Origin: Circinella minor
Lineage: Eukaryota; Mucoromycota; Mucoromycetes; Mucorales; Lichtheimiaceae
Direction: 5' to 3'
Assembly (NCBI GenBank): GCA_016758965.1
Contig: JAEPRB010000078.1
Span: 1 to 64,000, forward strand
DNA length: 64,000 nucleotides
The notes below the pieces were generated by a model. It was not told the origin of the DNA, searched no databases, and saw only the letters and a program-made list of their open reading frames with translations. The translations under genes and the position numbers were made by a program. The first letter of the stretch is position 1, and every line of letters begins with the position of its first letter. Below, in pieces: positions 1 through 10,075 of the stretch.

Positions 1-1072
1 CGAAAAACCATGCGGTATATCCATGCAAGACATATCCTCAATGGTGTACTTCTGGTATTTACAGTATTATAACTGTTAACAGTCTCCCATAATTCGGTAT
101 AATTAAGGTTTTTCCAAGGTGTCAAGATGAGTTTTAATACCGATCGTGTAACTACTTCTTGGGGTTATATCAATGAGTTGCTGCATGAAAACTTTTTTAA
201 CCGCGCATACATTTCAAACCTTAATTGAAACCAAATGGTGGTCAGGGGAAGTAAAACATGAATGGTTTTATTTTTTTTAAAAAAAAACTTTAACTTCATC
301 TATTTACAAGTTACGATGTAATACGTACGATCAGAAGAACGAACTGATCAAGCCAAGCACTACAAACGTTTGAAGGTAATGATGGAGAGCGAAAAAGAAA
401 AAAGCAAGAAGATAATTGATCCTTCTTTTATTTTGGGAGAATACTTTATTTCTTTCTTACGTACTTATTATTGTCATTTAAGGTTGTAGATAGACAAATG
501 TAAAAATCCTTTTAAGTACAGCATATCCTCCTTGTTGTGTTACAAAAAAAATGATCAATGATAAGCCAACGCTTCAAACATGAAAACAAATGAAAATTTG
601 TACTATTAAGAGGCGAGCGCGGCATATTTAATTTTTGAAACCAATACAGAAAACGGACAAAGGTAAATATTTTTATTATTATCATTAGATTGATATGTCA
701 ATTTATTTGGAATTATATCTTGTGTTGCTATGGAACATTCAATTTACAAAATCAAATACTACTCAATAGATATATTATTACCTTTATCGAAATTATGAAC
801 TATCTCCGAATGTTTGTGTGATATATGTATGTCATCAAGGTGAGCGATACATTTCTTTTTAATGAAACTTTTCATATTATTAATTGGTTTTATAATGCTA
901 TTTCAAATGACATGTAATTTATTTCATTCAAGAAAACAATAATAATATTATTCTATTATACCTTGATCTAATATACAGATGTACTGGTTGACATGGCCTT
1001 AGTGTATGACGATCCTGTGGGCCACAAGGAACAAGGTAGAAGACAGGACTGGCGATCCGACAACTAGATGAT

Positions 1073-1340
1073 AAGGCCGGCGATCCATCAAGGTAGGTGT
1101 CAAGGCTGGCGTTCCAACAAGGTAGGTGTCAAGGCTGGCGATCCATCAAGGTAGGTGTCAAGGCTGGCGATCCAACAAGGTAGGTGTCAAGGCTGGCGAT
1201 CCATCAAGGTAGGTGTCAAGGCTGGCGATCCAACAAGGTAGGTGTCAAGGCTGGCGTTCCATCAAGGTAGGTGCCAAGGCTGGCGTTCCATCAAGGTAGG
1301 TGTCAAGGCTGGCGATTCAACAAGGTAGGTGACAAGGTAG
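1073..1340. repeat. Tandem array, about nine 29-bp units
   Basis: About nine head-to-tail units of 29 bp. Each starts AAGGCTGGCG, then ATCCA(A/T)C or TTCCA(A/T)C, then AAGGTAGGTGTC. The AAC and ATC variants alternate for several units, suggesting amplification as a 58-bp dimer. Each unit contains AAG/GTAGGT, a near-consensus 5' splice site on the plus strand. It corresponds to the 41-bp array of copy B, which has an extra 12-bp segment (AAGGTAAGTAAC) per unit. Confidence 0.9.
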
Positions 1341-1349
1341 GTGATTGGA

Positions 1350-2310
1350 AAAAGAAAAAAAAAGCCGAAATGAGAGTGAAATAATGGAAGCAAATGGGTA
1401 AAAGGGAATGGGTGAAAGTGAATGAATGGAAAGGAATGGAAGTGAATAGGTGCGAGTGAGTGGAAGCTAATCGGTGCAACCAAAAGAGGGGAAGTGGATG
1501 CAAGGGAAGGGTTGCAAGTGGATAAGTAAAGTAAATAAGTGAAGGTAAATGCTTGTGAGTGAGTGGAAGCTAAGTGCTGTGAGTGTATGAGTGGAGGTGA
1601 ATGCATGGAAGTGAGTGAATGGAAGCGAAAGGGTGGAAGGCAATGTGTGGAAATTAATGGATGGAAATAAGTGATTGGAAATGAAAAGTGAATGCGATTG
1701 TGGTTGAGTAAAAGAATGTTGGTGAAGGAGTAAGTGAAAGAATGAAAGAGGATGTGGGTAAGTGAAGAAGTGAAAACAAATAGGTGTAAATGAAAGAGTG
1801 GAAGCGAATGGGTGCGAGTTAATGGAACGTAATGGGTATAAGTGAATGAGCGGAAATGAAAGAATGTAAATGAATGCGTGTGAGTGAATGGGTGTAAGTG
1901 AAGGAGTGAAAATGGATGCGTGTAAGTGAAGAGGTGTGAGTGAGTAGAAGCTAATGGGTATAAGTGAATGAGTGGAAATAAATGCGCATGAGTGAAGGTG
2001 TGAAAGCGAATGGATGGAAGTATAAAATTCTTAGTGAAGGAGTGGAAGTGGATAGGTGGAAGTGAACGAGAATTAGTGGAATGGAAGCGAATAGGGGAAG
2101 TGAAGGAGTGGAAGTGAAGGAGTGGAAGTGGAGGAGTGAAAGTGGATGCGTATAAGTAAATGAGTGTCAGTGGATGGGTGGAAGTGAAGAAGTGGAATCG
2201 GACGAATGGAAATGGATGCGTGTAAGTGAAGGAGTGGAAGTGAAGGAGTGGAAGTGGAGGAGGATGCGTATAAGTAAAGGAATGCGAGTGGATGAGTAGA
2301 AGTGAAGAAG
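1350..2310. repeat. Degenerate G-rich short-repeat zone of copy A
   Basis: A 1-kb stretch of loosely repeated words such as GTGAATG, GGAAGTGAA and AGTGGAAG. A longer phrase, GTGAGTGAGTGGAAGCTAA, recurs near 1449 and 1554 and in altered form near 1940. The plus strand is almost free of TTA, CTA and TCA, so the minus strand stays open for hundreds of codons (His, Ser, Phe, Thr and Pro rich). That openness is explained by composition, so I annotate a repeat, not a gene. Confidence 0.8.
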
Positions 2311-2329
2311 TGTGTGAATGTGCTTTTTT

Positions 2330-2469
2330 CTGTTTGTTGGTATCTGTTCGTCTTAGGATGGTGATATCAGGTTTAGTTTGAAAGGTTGTTACTGTAGTTA
2401 ATAACCGAGTCATAGTATAGCTGTAACAAGCTTCTATGGCGAGATTTATTTCTTTTTCTTTCTTTTTCT
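2330..2469. other. 140-bp block almost identical between the two element copies
   Basis: Positions 2330-2469 match 8886-9025 with a single substitution seen (2420 G versus 8976 A), while flanking parts of the two copies differ every few bases. It lies just downstream of the G-rich zone. The minus strand could encode a 33-residue peptide from an ATG at 2413, but identity continues about 55 bp beyond that ATG. Conservation is therefore at the DNA or RNA level rather than obviously coding. Function unknown; recent gene conversion or a functional element are both possible. Confidence 0.75.
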
Positions 2470-3090
2470 ATATGTATAATATATATACATATCAAAGAAA
2501 CAACTATATTGTGGTTGTTGAAATGTGATCAAGGAAATGACGAAGCTAAAAAAGCTCAAGGGCAAGCAAGTAGATCATCTTTCTTAAATTAGCGGTAGAT
2601 CATAGAATGGTTGATCAATCAAGGTAAGACAGAATAATTTTATGGTTCAAATGATTCAATGACGTTTAAATGAACAAACTTTTTTTTTTTTTGCCTCTTT
2701 AAAAGTAATCGTTTGTTAATCCCTTTCTTCATTATATATTATATTTATAGATCATTGAAGAAAAACCTCGATTGTATTTGAAACGGTGATCAAGAGAATG
2801 ACAGAACATGGTGCACTATTATGCAACCAACACGACAGTTTTTTTTGTTTGAGCCTGCTTTGTAATAAGTCAAAAAGTAATCGAAATATACATTGGTGAA
2901 GAAGATAATCGTAATGAAAACGAATAATCTTTTTAAATCAAGACGATGACGGCCTATTTATATGTTCAATTATTATGACGATACTACAAGCTTTAATCTA
3001 TTTTTCTCTTACCAATAAATTTTTTTAAAGCTTTCCAAAAAAAAGTTATATCTAACATCATTAATGTCTTTGAGAATTTGATTCTTGTTT

Positions 3091-4502
3091 TTTTTTACTT
3101 ACAAAGTCAATAAAGTGTAGCATTTTGACATACTCCACAGTGATTCCATTCCCCCACAAAAAAAAAGTTACAAGAAATTTTCACATGCATTTTTTAATAC
3201 ATATACCAATGATTATGTCAAAAACAAAAAACAGAAAAATAATATGAATCGACTTTATATGCAAGAATAAAACAATAAATGAATGAAAAAAAAGTTACCT
3301 ATTCATTTATAGATAGTAATAATAATGTTAAAATACGACTGGTATTTTGAAAAATAAGAAAAATCATATGTGTGTGATTTATTTATGGTTTAACTATAAG
3401 GACTATATTAAGTAAAAATGCTGTACACAAATGCAAAAAATTTTCAATGCATCACTCATTTTCCTTTTCTTCTTCAACTTTTTTGGCAAAAAAAAAAAAG
3501 ATTTTTTTTCTAACTACGTACAACATTGAGTTGCTTTTGAAAATGAAACTTTGAGCTTTAAAAAAAGATCGAGAAACTCGAGCCTCTATATCGTTCTAAG
3601 CCCGTTCACATTTTTTTTTTGTATTGTCAACCTATATCTACTTTACTCTTTTATTTTCATTGCCATCAAAGTAAAAGGGAAATTTTGTGTTTCCATATTG
3701 AATCTTTTGCATTAATGACATGGCTTTTATGTTTTTACGTTCCTGAATATATAAACTTTTAATTTTATTGAAACGCTACTAATGAAACAAAAACAAAACA
3801 AAAATCCACAACTTGTGTTACGAAATTCATCTTCGAGGCAAGGATCAAAAAACGACTTTTGCATAATAACCCATCCAACACAGTAATCCTTAATTACTCG
3901 TTCGACACCTTCCACTTTTCTTTGAACCAATTAATTTTTTCTCACTCAATTTGTCTTTTCAAACACCTCCTATTATAGCCATGATAATAAATCTAAGAAC
4001 AATAATGTTGATTAGTGTTATATACTTAACTTCAAGTTCGACTAACCACTTTGATCGAGTTATTAAGAATGAATAAGTAGAGCTTAAATACTTTGACGCA
4101 AAAATAAAATGAAATCAAAAAATCTATATAATGTTTTGGAGGTTTCAGTCAAAAACTACCGGGTTCTGCTCATTGCATAGTGTTTTCATTCACAGCCTTC
4201 CTCTTAAGAAAAGATGTCGTATTTTTTTATCAAGTAAATCTAACATGTTGTTTGATGTTTGTCTAGAAACGTCTGGTCATCACTGTATCCATTATGTATG
4301 GCAAGAAAGCTGCCCACATGCCTATAAGCGCCCGCTATACTATAGTCTTCCATTCTAATAAACGCAATTTTTTTTAAACCTTAATAACCTATTCTCTTTA
4401 TAGTGATGTAAGATTGCATTTTAAAACAACTAAGCTACGTTAAATATGAGCTATCATATTTTTATCTTGTACAGTTTAATCTGATTATATATGTTCTTAC
4501 AG
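3091..4502. other. No convincing gene; AT-rich spacer
   Basis: Homopolymer-rich DNA between copy A and the gene-like fragment at 4503. An open frame at 4131-4358 (75 codons, plus strand) has unusually protein-like composition in its second half and might be an upstream exon of the following fragment. I could not find splice sites that join them in phase. Confidence 0.5.
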
Positions 4503-5191
4503 TATTTTATATGACTGCAAACTTATGTGGCCTCAAAGTTATCCTGGTATTTCGCGAAACCAGTACCGATATTCACATATGGAGAGTACCGATTTAACTA
4601 GAAAATTTACTATACGTAATAATAAAGAATATAATATGTTAGATTACAACAAATAGCATGATTGCCACTGGTTTAGTCCAAAATGCAGCTTTTGATGTTT
4701 TTAGTCAAATACTTTATTCAATCCCCTTCCCACTTTATCAATACGTATCATGCTGTCTGAAACAAAGATAATTATGTTTTTAGAGCCCAGGTAATTAAAC
4801 TTTATACTTACTACAGCCATCAATTCTAATTCTTACAGTATACCATTTATATATAAAGCAAAATTATAAAATGTTAATTGAGAGTACGTACGTATTGAGA
4901 TTATTAATACTTTTTCTCGACGATGTGCTCGAAAATATTGAAAAGCAACTTCTATTTTGGGGCGGTTCATATTCTGAAGATTTTCAAAGCTACACGGTTG
5001 GAACTTCAGAACTATATGTTTGTCTCGAAAAAAAAAACGGTACCAGCGCTGAAACTGAGAACCCTTTCTTGCCACTCATGTCTTTAGGAGTAGTTAAACT
5101 GACTGCTTTGGGAATGAATGTAGTTAAGTATGCTCAGGAGTGGGCTGTCAAGTACACATACTTCGACGTATGCTTCAACATTGTACTTTGA
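4503..5191 (+). CDS. Probable 3' part of an unrecognised spliced gene
   Basis: Three exons can be joined in phase: 4503-4562 (acceptor TTACAG, donor GTACCG), 4657-4744 (acceptor AATAG, donor GTATCA) and 4817-5191 (acceptor CTACAG, ending in TGA). The 174-codon reading has balanced composition, unlike the A/T homopolymer around it, and includes WGGSYSEDF and SELYVCLEKK in the last exon. No start codon exon was identified, so it is either a gene whose first exon I could not place or a dec decaying remnant. It sits between the two large repeat copies. Family not recognised. A minus-strand ORF at 4833-5075 overlaps the last exon and is taken as its shadow. Confidence 0.35.
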
Positions 5192-5815
5192 ATTTCTTGA
5201 AACAAGTGTTCACAAGCATTTATGGTTTCTTTTTTTTTTAATACCCTGCATATAAGCTTTTTCTTTAAATATGTATTTCTTTTATATGTACGTATCACTC
5301 ACCTTTTTTTTGCACCTGATAGAAAGATATTATACTCATGTCCATTGATTTACCCCGACACATTAAAAAAGTTTCAATTTGTCCCTTTTTTTTTGGAGAA
5401 TTTTTACGCGACATGCTACTATGACTACCTAAAAAAAGTGTGTTTGTTTCTACATTATAATAAAAACGTTATTACGTAAACAACTTATTTTCATGGTAAT
5501 AATATGTCATAGCCTAATCTTAGGTTGAGACGGAATGTTGCAATCTATAGTTTTTAAAGATCTAGATACGTAGTTTTTTTTTTTTTTTTTTGACGCGGTC
5601 CCAATTGGTGTAACATAGTAATAGCATGTTTTATGCCATTTACCACACTGTTGGGAGTAGATCGTTATTGCTATTATCATTCATTAAAAATTGTTACCAC
5701 GACAATTTCTTTTTTTCTCTTTCTCTTTCCTATCAACTACTTTTCTTTTGAAATGTACTTGCAAGTAACTTATTCTTTCTACATTCCTTTTTGCACTTTC
5801 AACATTCAAGTAAAG
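5192..5815. other. No gene seen; AT-rich spacer
   Basis: The ORFs here are short and Phe/Lys/Tyr rich, as expected from T- and A-runs. No splice-consistent coding reading was found. Confidence 0.5.
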
Positions 5816-6360
5816 TAAGTATTACTCTTTTTTTTTTTTTCTTTTGACATTCCTTTTTACCCTTTTTCTTTTGACATTTACTTTTCATTTATTTGTAACT
5901 TTAATTTTTTATATTTTTTCTTCCCTCCCAACAATAAAAAAAAAGAAGTGAAGTGAATACTACTCTTCTTTTCACTTTCTCTTTCAAAAGGAAAAGAAGG
6001 AAAGTAAGTACTATTGTTCTTCTTTTTCTTTTGACATTGACTTTTCAGTTACAATTGTAACTTTAATTTTCAACCTTGCTTTCCTTCCTCAACATTCAAA
6101 AAAAAAGAAAAAGAAGAATAGCAGTGAACACTTCTCTTCTTTTTTTTTTGATACTTTCCTTTTCACATTCCTTTTCACATTCTTTTTTGTATTATTTCTC
6201 TCCTCCCAACATACCAAAAGAAAAAAAAAAGTATTACTCTTCTTTTCACAATTCTTTTTATGTTCTTTTACTTCTATTATTTATTATGCTCCTGCTTTCC
6301 TTAACCTATTCTTTTTTCTTTACTACAATGACCGTCTCTCATGATGCTAATTTTTTTCTT
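5816..6360. repeat. Imperfect polypyrimidine tandem repeat
   Basis: Units of roughly 105-135 bp start near 5822, 5956, 6128 and 6229 with TATTACTCTTCTTTT-like sequence. They continue with TTTTGACATT, TTGTAACTTTAATTTT and CTTCCCTCCCAACA and often end in A-rich AAAGAAGTGAA. One strand is strongly pyrimidine-biased. The apparent 95-codon ORF at 6076-6363 follows this composition and is not called. Confidence 0.65.
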
Positions 6361-7644
6361 TAACTTTTTATTCTTATTAGAGCTGTTTGCTTTTTCCGCA
6401 TTCACTTGGAATTGGGAGTGCATAAACGTATCGCCGACTGACCTGCAAGCGCGACAATTATGGCCTTTTGATCTTTACTTGCTTTATCCCCTTTAGCTTG
6501 AAAAAACACGCTGTGTATATTTGCAAGTCATATACTCAATGATGTACTTCTGGTCTATTTTACAGTGAACAGTCTCCCATAATTAGAGTTTGTGAAGGTT
6601 TTTCCCAAGGTGTCAAGATAATTTTTAATACCGATCCTGTACTACTTATTGGGTACAGTTGGTGCATGAAATCTTTTTAACCGCGCATACATTTCAAACC
6701 TTAATTGAAACCAAATCGTGATCAGGAGGAATAAAACATGAATGTTTTTTTTTTACAAAAAAAACCTTGACTTCATCTATGTACAAACTGACGATGTAAT
6801 ACGATAAAAGAGCGAACTTATCAAACCAAGCACTACAACAACGTTTGAAGGTAATCATGGAGAGAGAAAAAGAAAAAAGCAAGAGCAAACTGATTCTTTT
6901 TTTGTTTCGAGAAGATATTTTATTTATTTTTTACTTATTATTGTCATTTAATTTTATAGATAGACAAATGAGGAACCCCTTATAAGCACAGCGTATCCTT
7001 CTTGATATTTCACAAACAATCGATCAATGATGAGCCAACGCTTCAAACAAGAAAACAAATGAATCAAGTACCACTTAACGCTACTACTGTCCTCACCAAG
7101 TTTGGACTTTTAAGAGGTGAGCGCGACATATTTATTTTTTTCGAAACCAATACAAAAAACCGATAAAGGTAAATGTTATTATTATTTTCAAATTAATATG
7201 TGAATTTATTTGAAATTATCTTGCGTTGCTATGAGAATATTTTATTTACGTACAAAGACAACTTCTACTCAATAGATGCCTTGTTACCTTTCATCAAAAT
7301 TATGAATTATCGTTGGGTGTTTGTGTGGAAACTGTATGTCATCAAGGTGAGCAATACATTCTTTTTTTAATGAAACTTTCCTTTCTATGAATTGTTTTTT
7401 TATAATATTATTTCAAATGACATATAATTTCTTTTACCCAAGAACACAATATTAATATTATTCTATTATACCATGACCTAACATATAGATATCCTGGTTG
7501 ATTTGACCTGAGCGTATGACAATCCTATGGACCTCGAGGGACAAGGTAGATTACAAGGCTGATGAACCAACAAGGCAGGTGTCAAGACGGGTGATTCAAT
7601 AACTAGGTGGCGAGGTAGGCGATTTAACAAGGTCGGTGATCTAA

Positions 7645-8260
7645 CAAGGTAAGTAACAAGGCTGGCGAAGCAATAAGGTAAGTAACAAGGCTGGCGACGC
7701 AATAAGGTAAGTACCAAGGTAAGTAGCAAGGCTGGCGACGCAATAAGGTAAGTACCAAGGTAAGTAACAAGGCTGGCGATGCAATAAGGTAAGTAACAAG
7801 GTAAGTAACAAGGCTGGCGATGCAACAAGGTAAGTAAAAAGGTAAGTAACAAGGCTGGCGACGCAATAAGGTAAGTAACAAGGTAAGTAACAAGGCTGGC
7901 GACGCAATAAGGTAAGTAAAAGGTAAGTAACAAGGCCGGCGATGCGACAAGGTAAGTAACAAGGTAAGTAGCAAGGCTGGCGATGCAACAAGGTAAGTAA
8001 CAAGGTAAGTACCAAGGCTGGCGATGTAATAAGGTAAGTAACAAGGTAAGTAACAAGGCTGGCGATGCAACAAGGTAAGTACCAAGGTAAGTAGCAAGGC
8101 TGGCGACGCAATAAGGTAAGTACCAAGGTAAGTAACAAGGCTGGCGATGCGACAAGGTAAGTAACAAGGTAAGTAACAAGGCTGGCGACGCAATAAGGTA
8201 AGTAACAAGGTAAGTAACAAGGCTGGCGATGCAATAAGGTAAGTAAAAAGGTAGGTGAAA
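7645..8260. repeat. Tandem array of about fifteen 41-bp units with duplicated splice-donor motif
   Basis: Each unit is AAGGCTGGCGATGCAATAAG followed by GTAAGTAAC and a second AAGGTAAGTAAC, giving two AAG/GTAAGT sites per unit and about 29 GGTAAGT in total over roughly 600 bp. AAGGTAAGT matches the fungal/metazoan 5' splice-site consensus and is complementary to the 5' end of U1 snRNA at eight of nine positions. Variation is mostly in the linker (GATGCAACA, GACGCAATA, GATGCGACA). Because 41 is not divisible by three, the minus strand is open in all three frames; those ORFs are repeat artefacts. Confidence 0.92.
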
Positions 8261-8269
8261 AAAAAATTG

Positions 8270-8870
8270 AAAAAAAAGTGAGTGAAAGGGCGTGAGTGAA
8301 TGCGCGGAAGTAAAGAAGTGGAAGCAAATGGGTGGAAGTGAATGAATGGAAATGTAGGAGTAAAAGTGAATAGGTGTGAGTAAGCGGAAGCTAATGGGTG
8401 TAATTGAATGAGTGAAAGTGGGTGAAAGTGAATGAATGAAGGTGAATAGGCGAAGGTAAATGCTTGTAAGGGAATGCTTGGGAGTGAGTGGAAGCTACGT
8501 GCTGCGAATGAGTGAGTGGGAATGAATATGCCAAAGTGGAGGAGTGGAAGCGAATGAGTGAATGAAAATGAAAAGTGTATGCGAATGAGTGTAAATAAAA
8601 ATGTTAGTGAATGGGAATAAGTGAAGGAGTGAAAGAGGATGCGGGTAAGTGAAAATGTGGAAGCGAATGGATGGAAGTGAGAGAGTGTAGTGCAGGAGTG
8701 TGATTGAGTTGTATAAGTGAATGTGTGGAAATGAATGCGGGTGAGTGAATAGGTGGAAGCAAAGGAGTGTGAGTGAATGAGTGGAAGTGAAAGAGTTGAG
8801 GGCGAATGAGTGTAAGCGGATGTGTGTAAGTGAAAGAGTGTGAATGAATGTGGGGAAAAGAAGGGGTGTG
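8270..8870. repeat. Degenerate G-rich short-repeat zone of copy B
   Basis: Equivalent to 1350-2310 of copy A: words such as GTGAATG, AGTGGAAG and GTGAGT recur without a fixed period. The phrase GTGAGTAAGCGGAAGCTAA near 8377 matches the longer phrase of copy A. Minus-strand openness is compositional. Confidence 0.75.
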
Positions 8871-8885
8871 TGGATGTACTTTCTT

Positions 8886-9025
8886 CTGTTTGTTGGTATC
8901 TGTTCGTCTTAGGATGGTGATATCAGGTTTAGTTTGAAAGGTTGTTACTGTAGTTAATAACCGAGTCATAGTATAACTGTAACAAGCTTCTATGGCGAGA
9001 TTTATTTCTTTTTCTTTCTTTTTCT
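8886..9025. other. 140-bp conserved block, copy B
   Basis: Partner of 2330-2469, with one difference observed. See the copy A entry for interpretation. Confidence 0.75.
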
Positions 9026-10075
9026 TTTTTTTATATGTATTGTATATATATATATTAAAGAAATAACTTTATTGTGGATCGAGGTAAGGCAAAATAATTT
9101 TATGGTTAAGATAATTTAAGTAGTGACGTTTGGATAAACAAAGTTTCATTTTTAATATGGATGTATATTTATTTTTCACTCTATTCTTTACTTTCTATTA
9201 CAGTGGTTGAAGAAACAAGGTACCTTGATTATATGAATGATAGAATGATTAACTTATTTTATTTTACTTGTATAATATATAGATTCGATCAGCAAGGTAA
9301 ACGGAAAACTGTATTTGGTTGGGGGTAAGGACAAGGGCATTTTATACAACGAACAACTGGAGGGCAAGCAATGCAGTTTTTTTCGATTCAGTACGTATCT
9401 ACGCTATAATTTAATTAGTGACATGATAATGATAATATTACAAAATTAAGGAATAATTTATATCGTGCTGCTATATACCATTAATCTTCATATAATTAAT
9501 TTGCATAGTAGATATAATCAAGTTGACTCAAAAAACAAGCTGGTACGCATCGTTTCCAAATGATGAGGGAAGTCTGAAGGAGCGAAAAATAAAAAGGTAA
9601 CAGTTATTTAGTCATTCCTACTTTGAAATTTACTTTAATGATATGATGATTATAAAACAAATTGATTGTTAATAGTTTTCTTTCTTAGATATTTTATAAA
9701 TCAACTAAGAAAAGTCTCGATTATATTTAAAACGGGGATCGAAAGAATGGCGCAACATGATACGTTATTACGCAACCAAGAATACGGAAAGCTTGTTTTT
9801 TTTTTGAAAGTGCTTTGTACGCAATAAATCAAGAAACAATCGAAGCATTTATTGGTGAAGAAGACGTGCGTGATGAAAAACGAATCATTCTTTTCATGGA
9901 TAAACTACATTTATTAATAAACCAAGACGATGGCGACCTATACATATGTTCATTAATTCGGATGATATTACTTTTTTAATATTTTTTTTCTTACGTATGA
10001 ATAAAAATACTTGTTAAAATTTTTCAATAAAATATCTGACATCACTAATGTCTTTTCTTGAAAATTCAATTATTA

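Larger units (their letters stand above)
1..3090. repeat. Copy A of a large (>3 kb) two-copy repeat element
   Basis: Sequence from the window edge to about 3090 aligns, with gaps, to about 6508-10075. Shared landmarks in the same order are the start region, the segment near 200-240 (matching 6680-6720), the ATG/GTGAGC-containing stretch near 830, the tandem array, the G-rich zone, the 140-bp block and a tail near 2940-3085 (matching 9925-10070). No transposase, reverse transcriptase or long convincing ORF was seen, and the left end lies outside the window. It could be a non-coding transposable element, a repeat-bearing long non-coding RNA locus, or an old segmental duplication. Boundaries are approximate because they were aligned by eye. 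Confidence 0.75.
6508..10075. repeat. Copy B of the large two-copy repeat element
   Basis: Same order of landmarks as copy A, with the 41-bp array at 7645-8260, the G-rich zone to about 8870, the 140-bp block, and a longer distal part (9060-9900) than copy A. Both copies share scattered AAG/GTAA-type sites at matching positions, for example near 660 and 7168 and near 838 and 7347, which gives the element the look of a multi-exon transcription unit on the plus strand. No conserved long ORF accompanies them. The complete element is probably about 3.6 kb; ends were judged by eye. Confidence 0.75.

Noticed and set aside
1262..2413. 383-codon minus-strand ORF (His/Ser/Phe/Thr-rich) in copy A
   Set aside because: Its length reflects absence of TTA/CTA/TCA words in the G-rich repeat. 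The matching frame in copy B is interrupted, and the conserved part extends past the ATG, so it is not treated as a gene.
7478..8327. Three overlapping minus-strand ORFs of 198-233 codons in all three frames
   Set aside because: They exist only because the 41-bp unit lacks stop codons on that strand and rotates frame each unit; products are Leu/Tyr/Pro/Cys repeats with no independent support.
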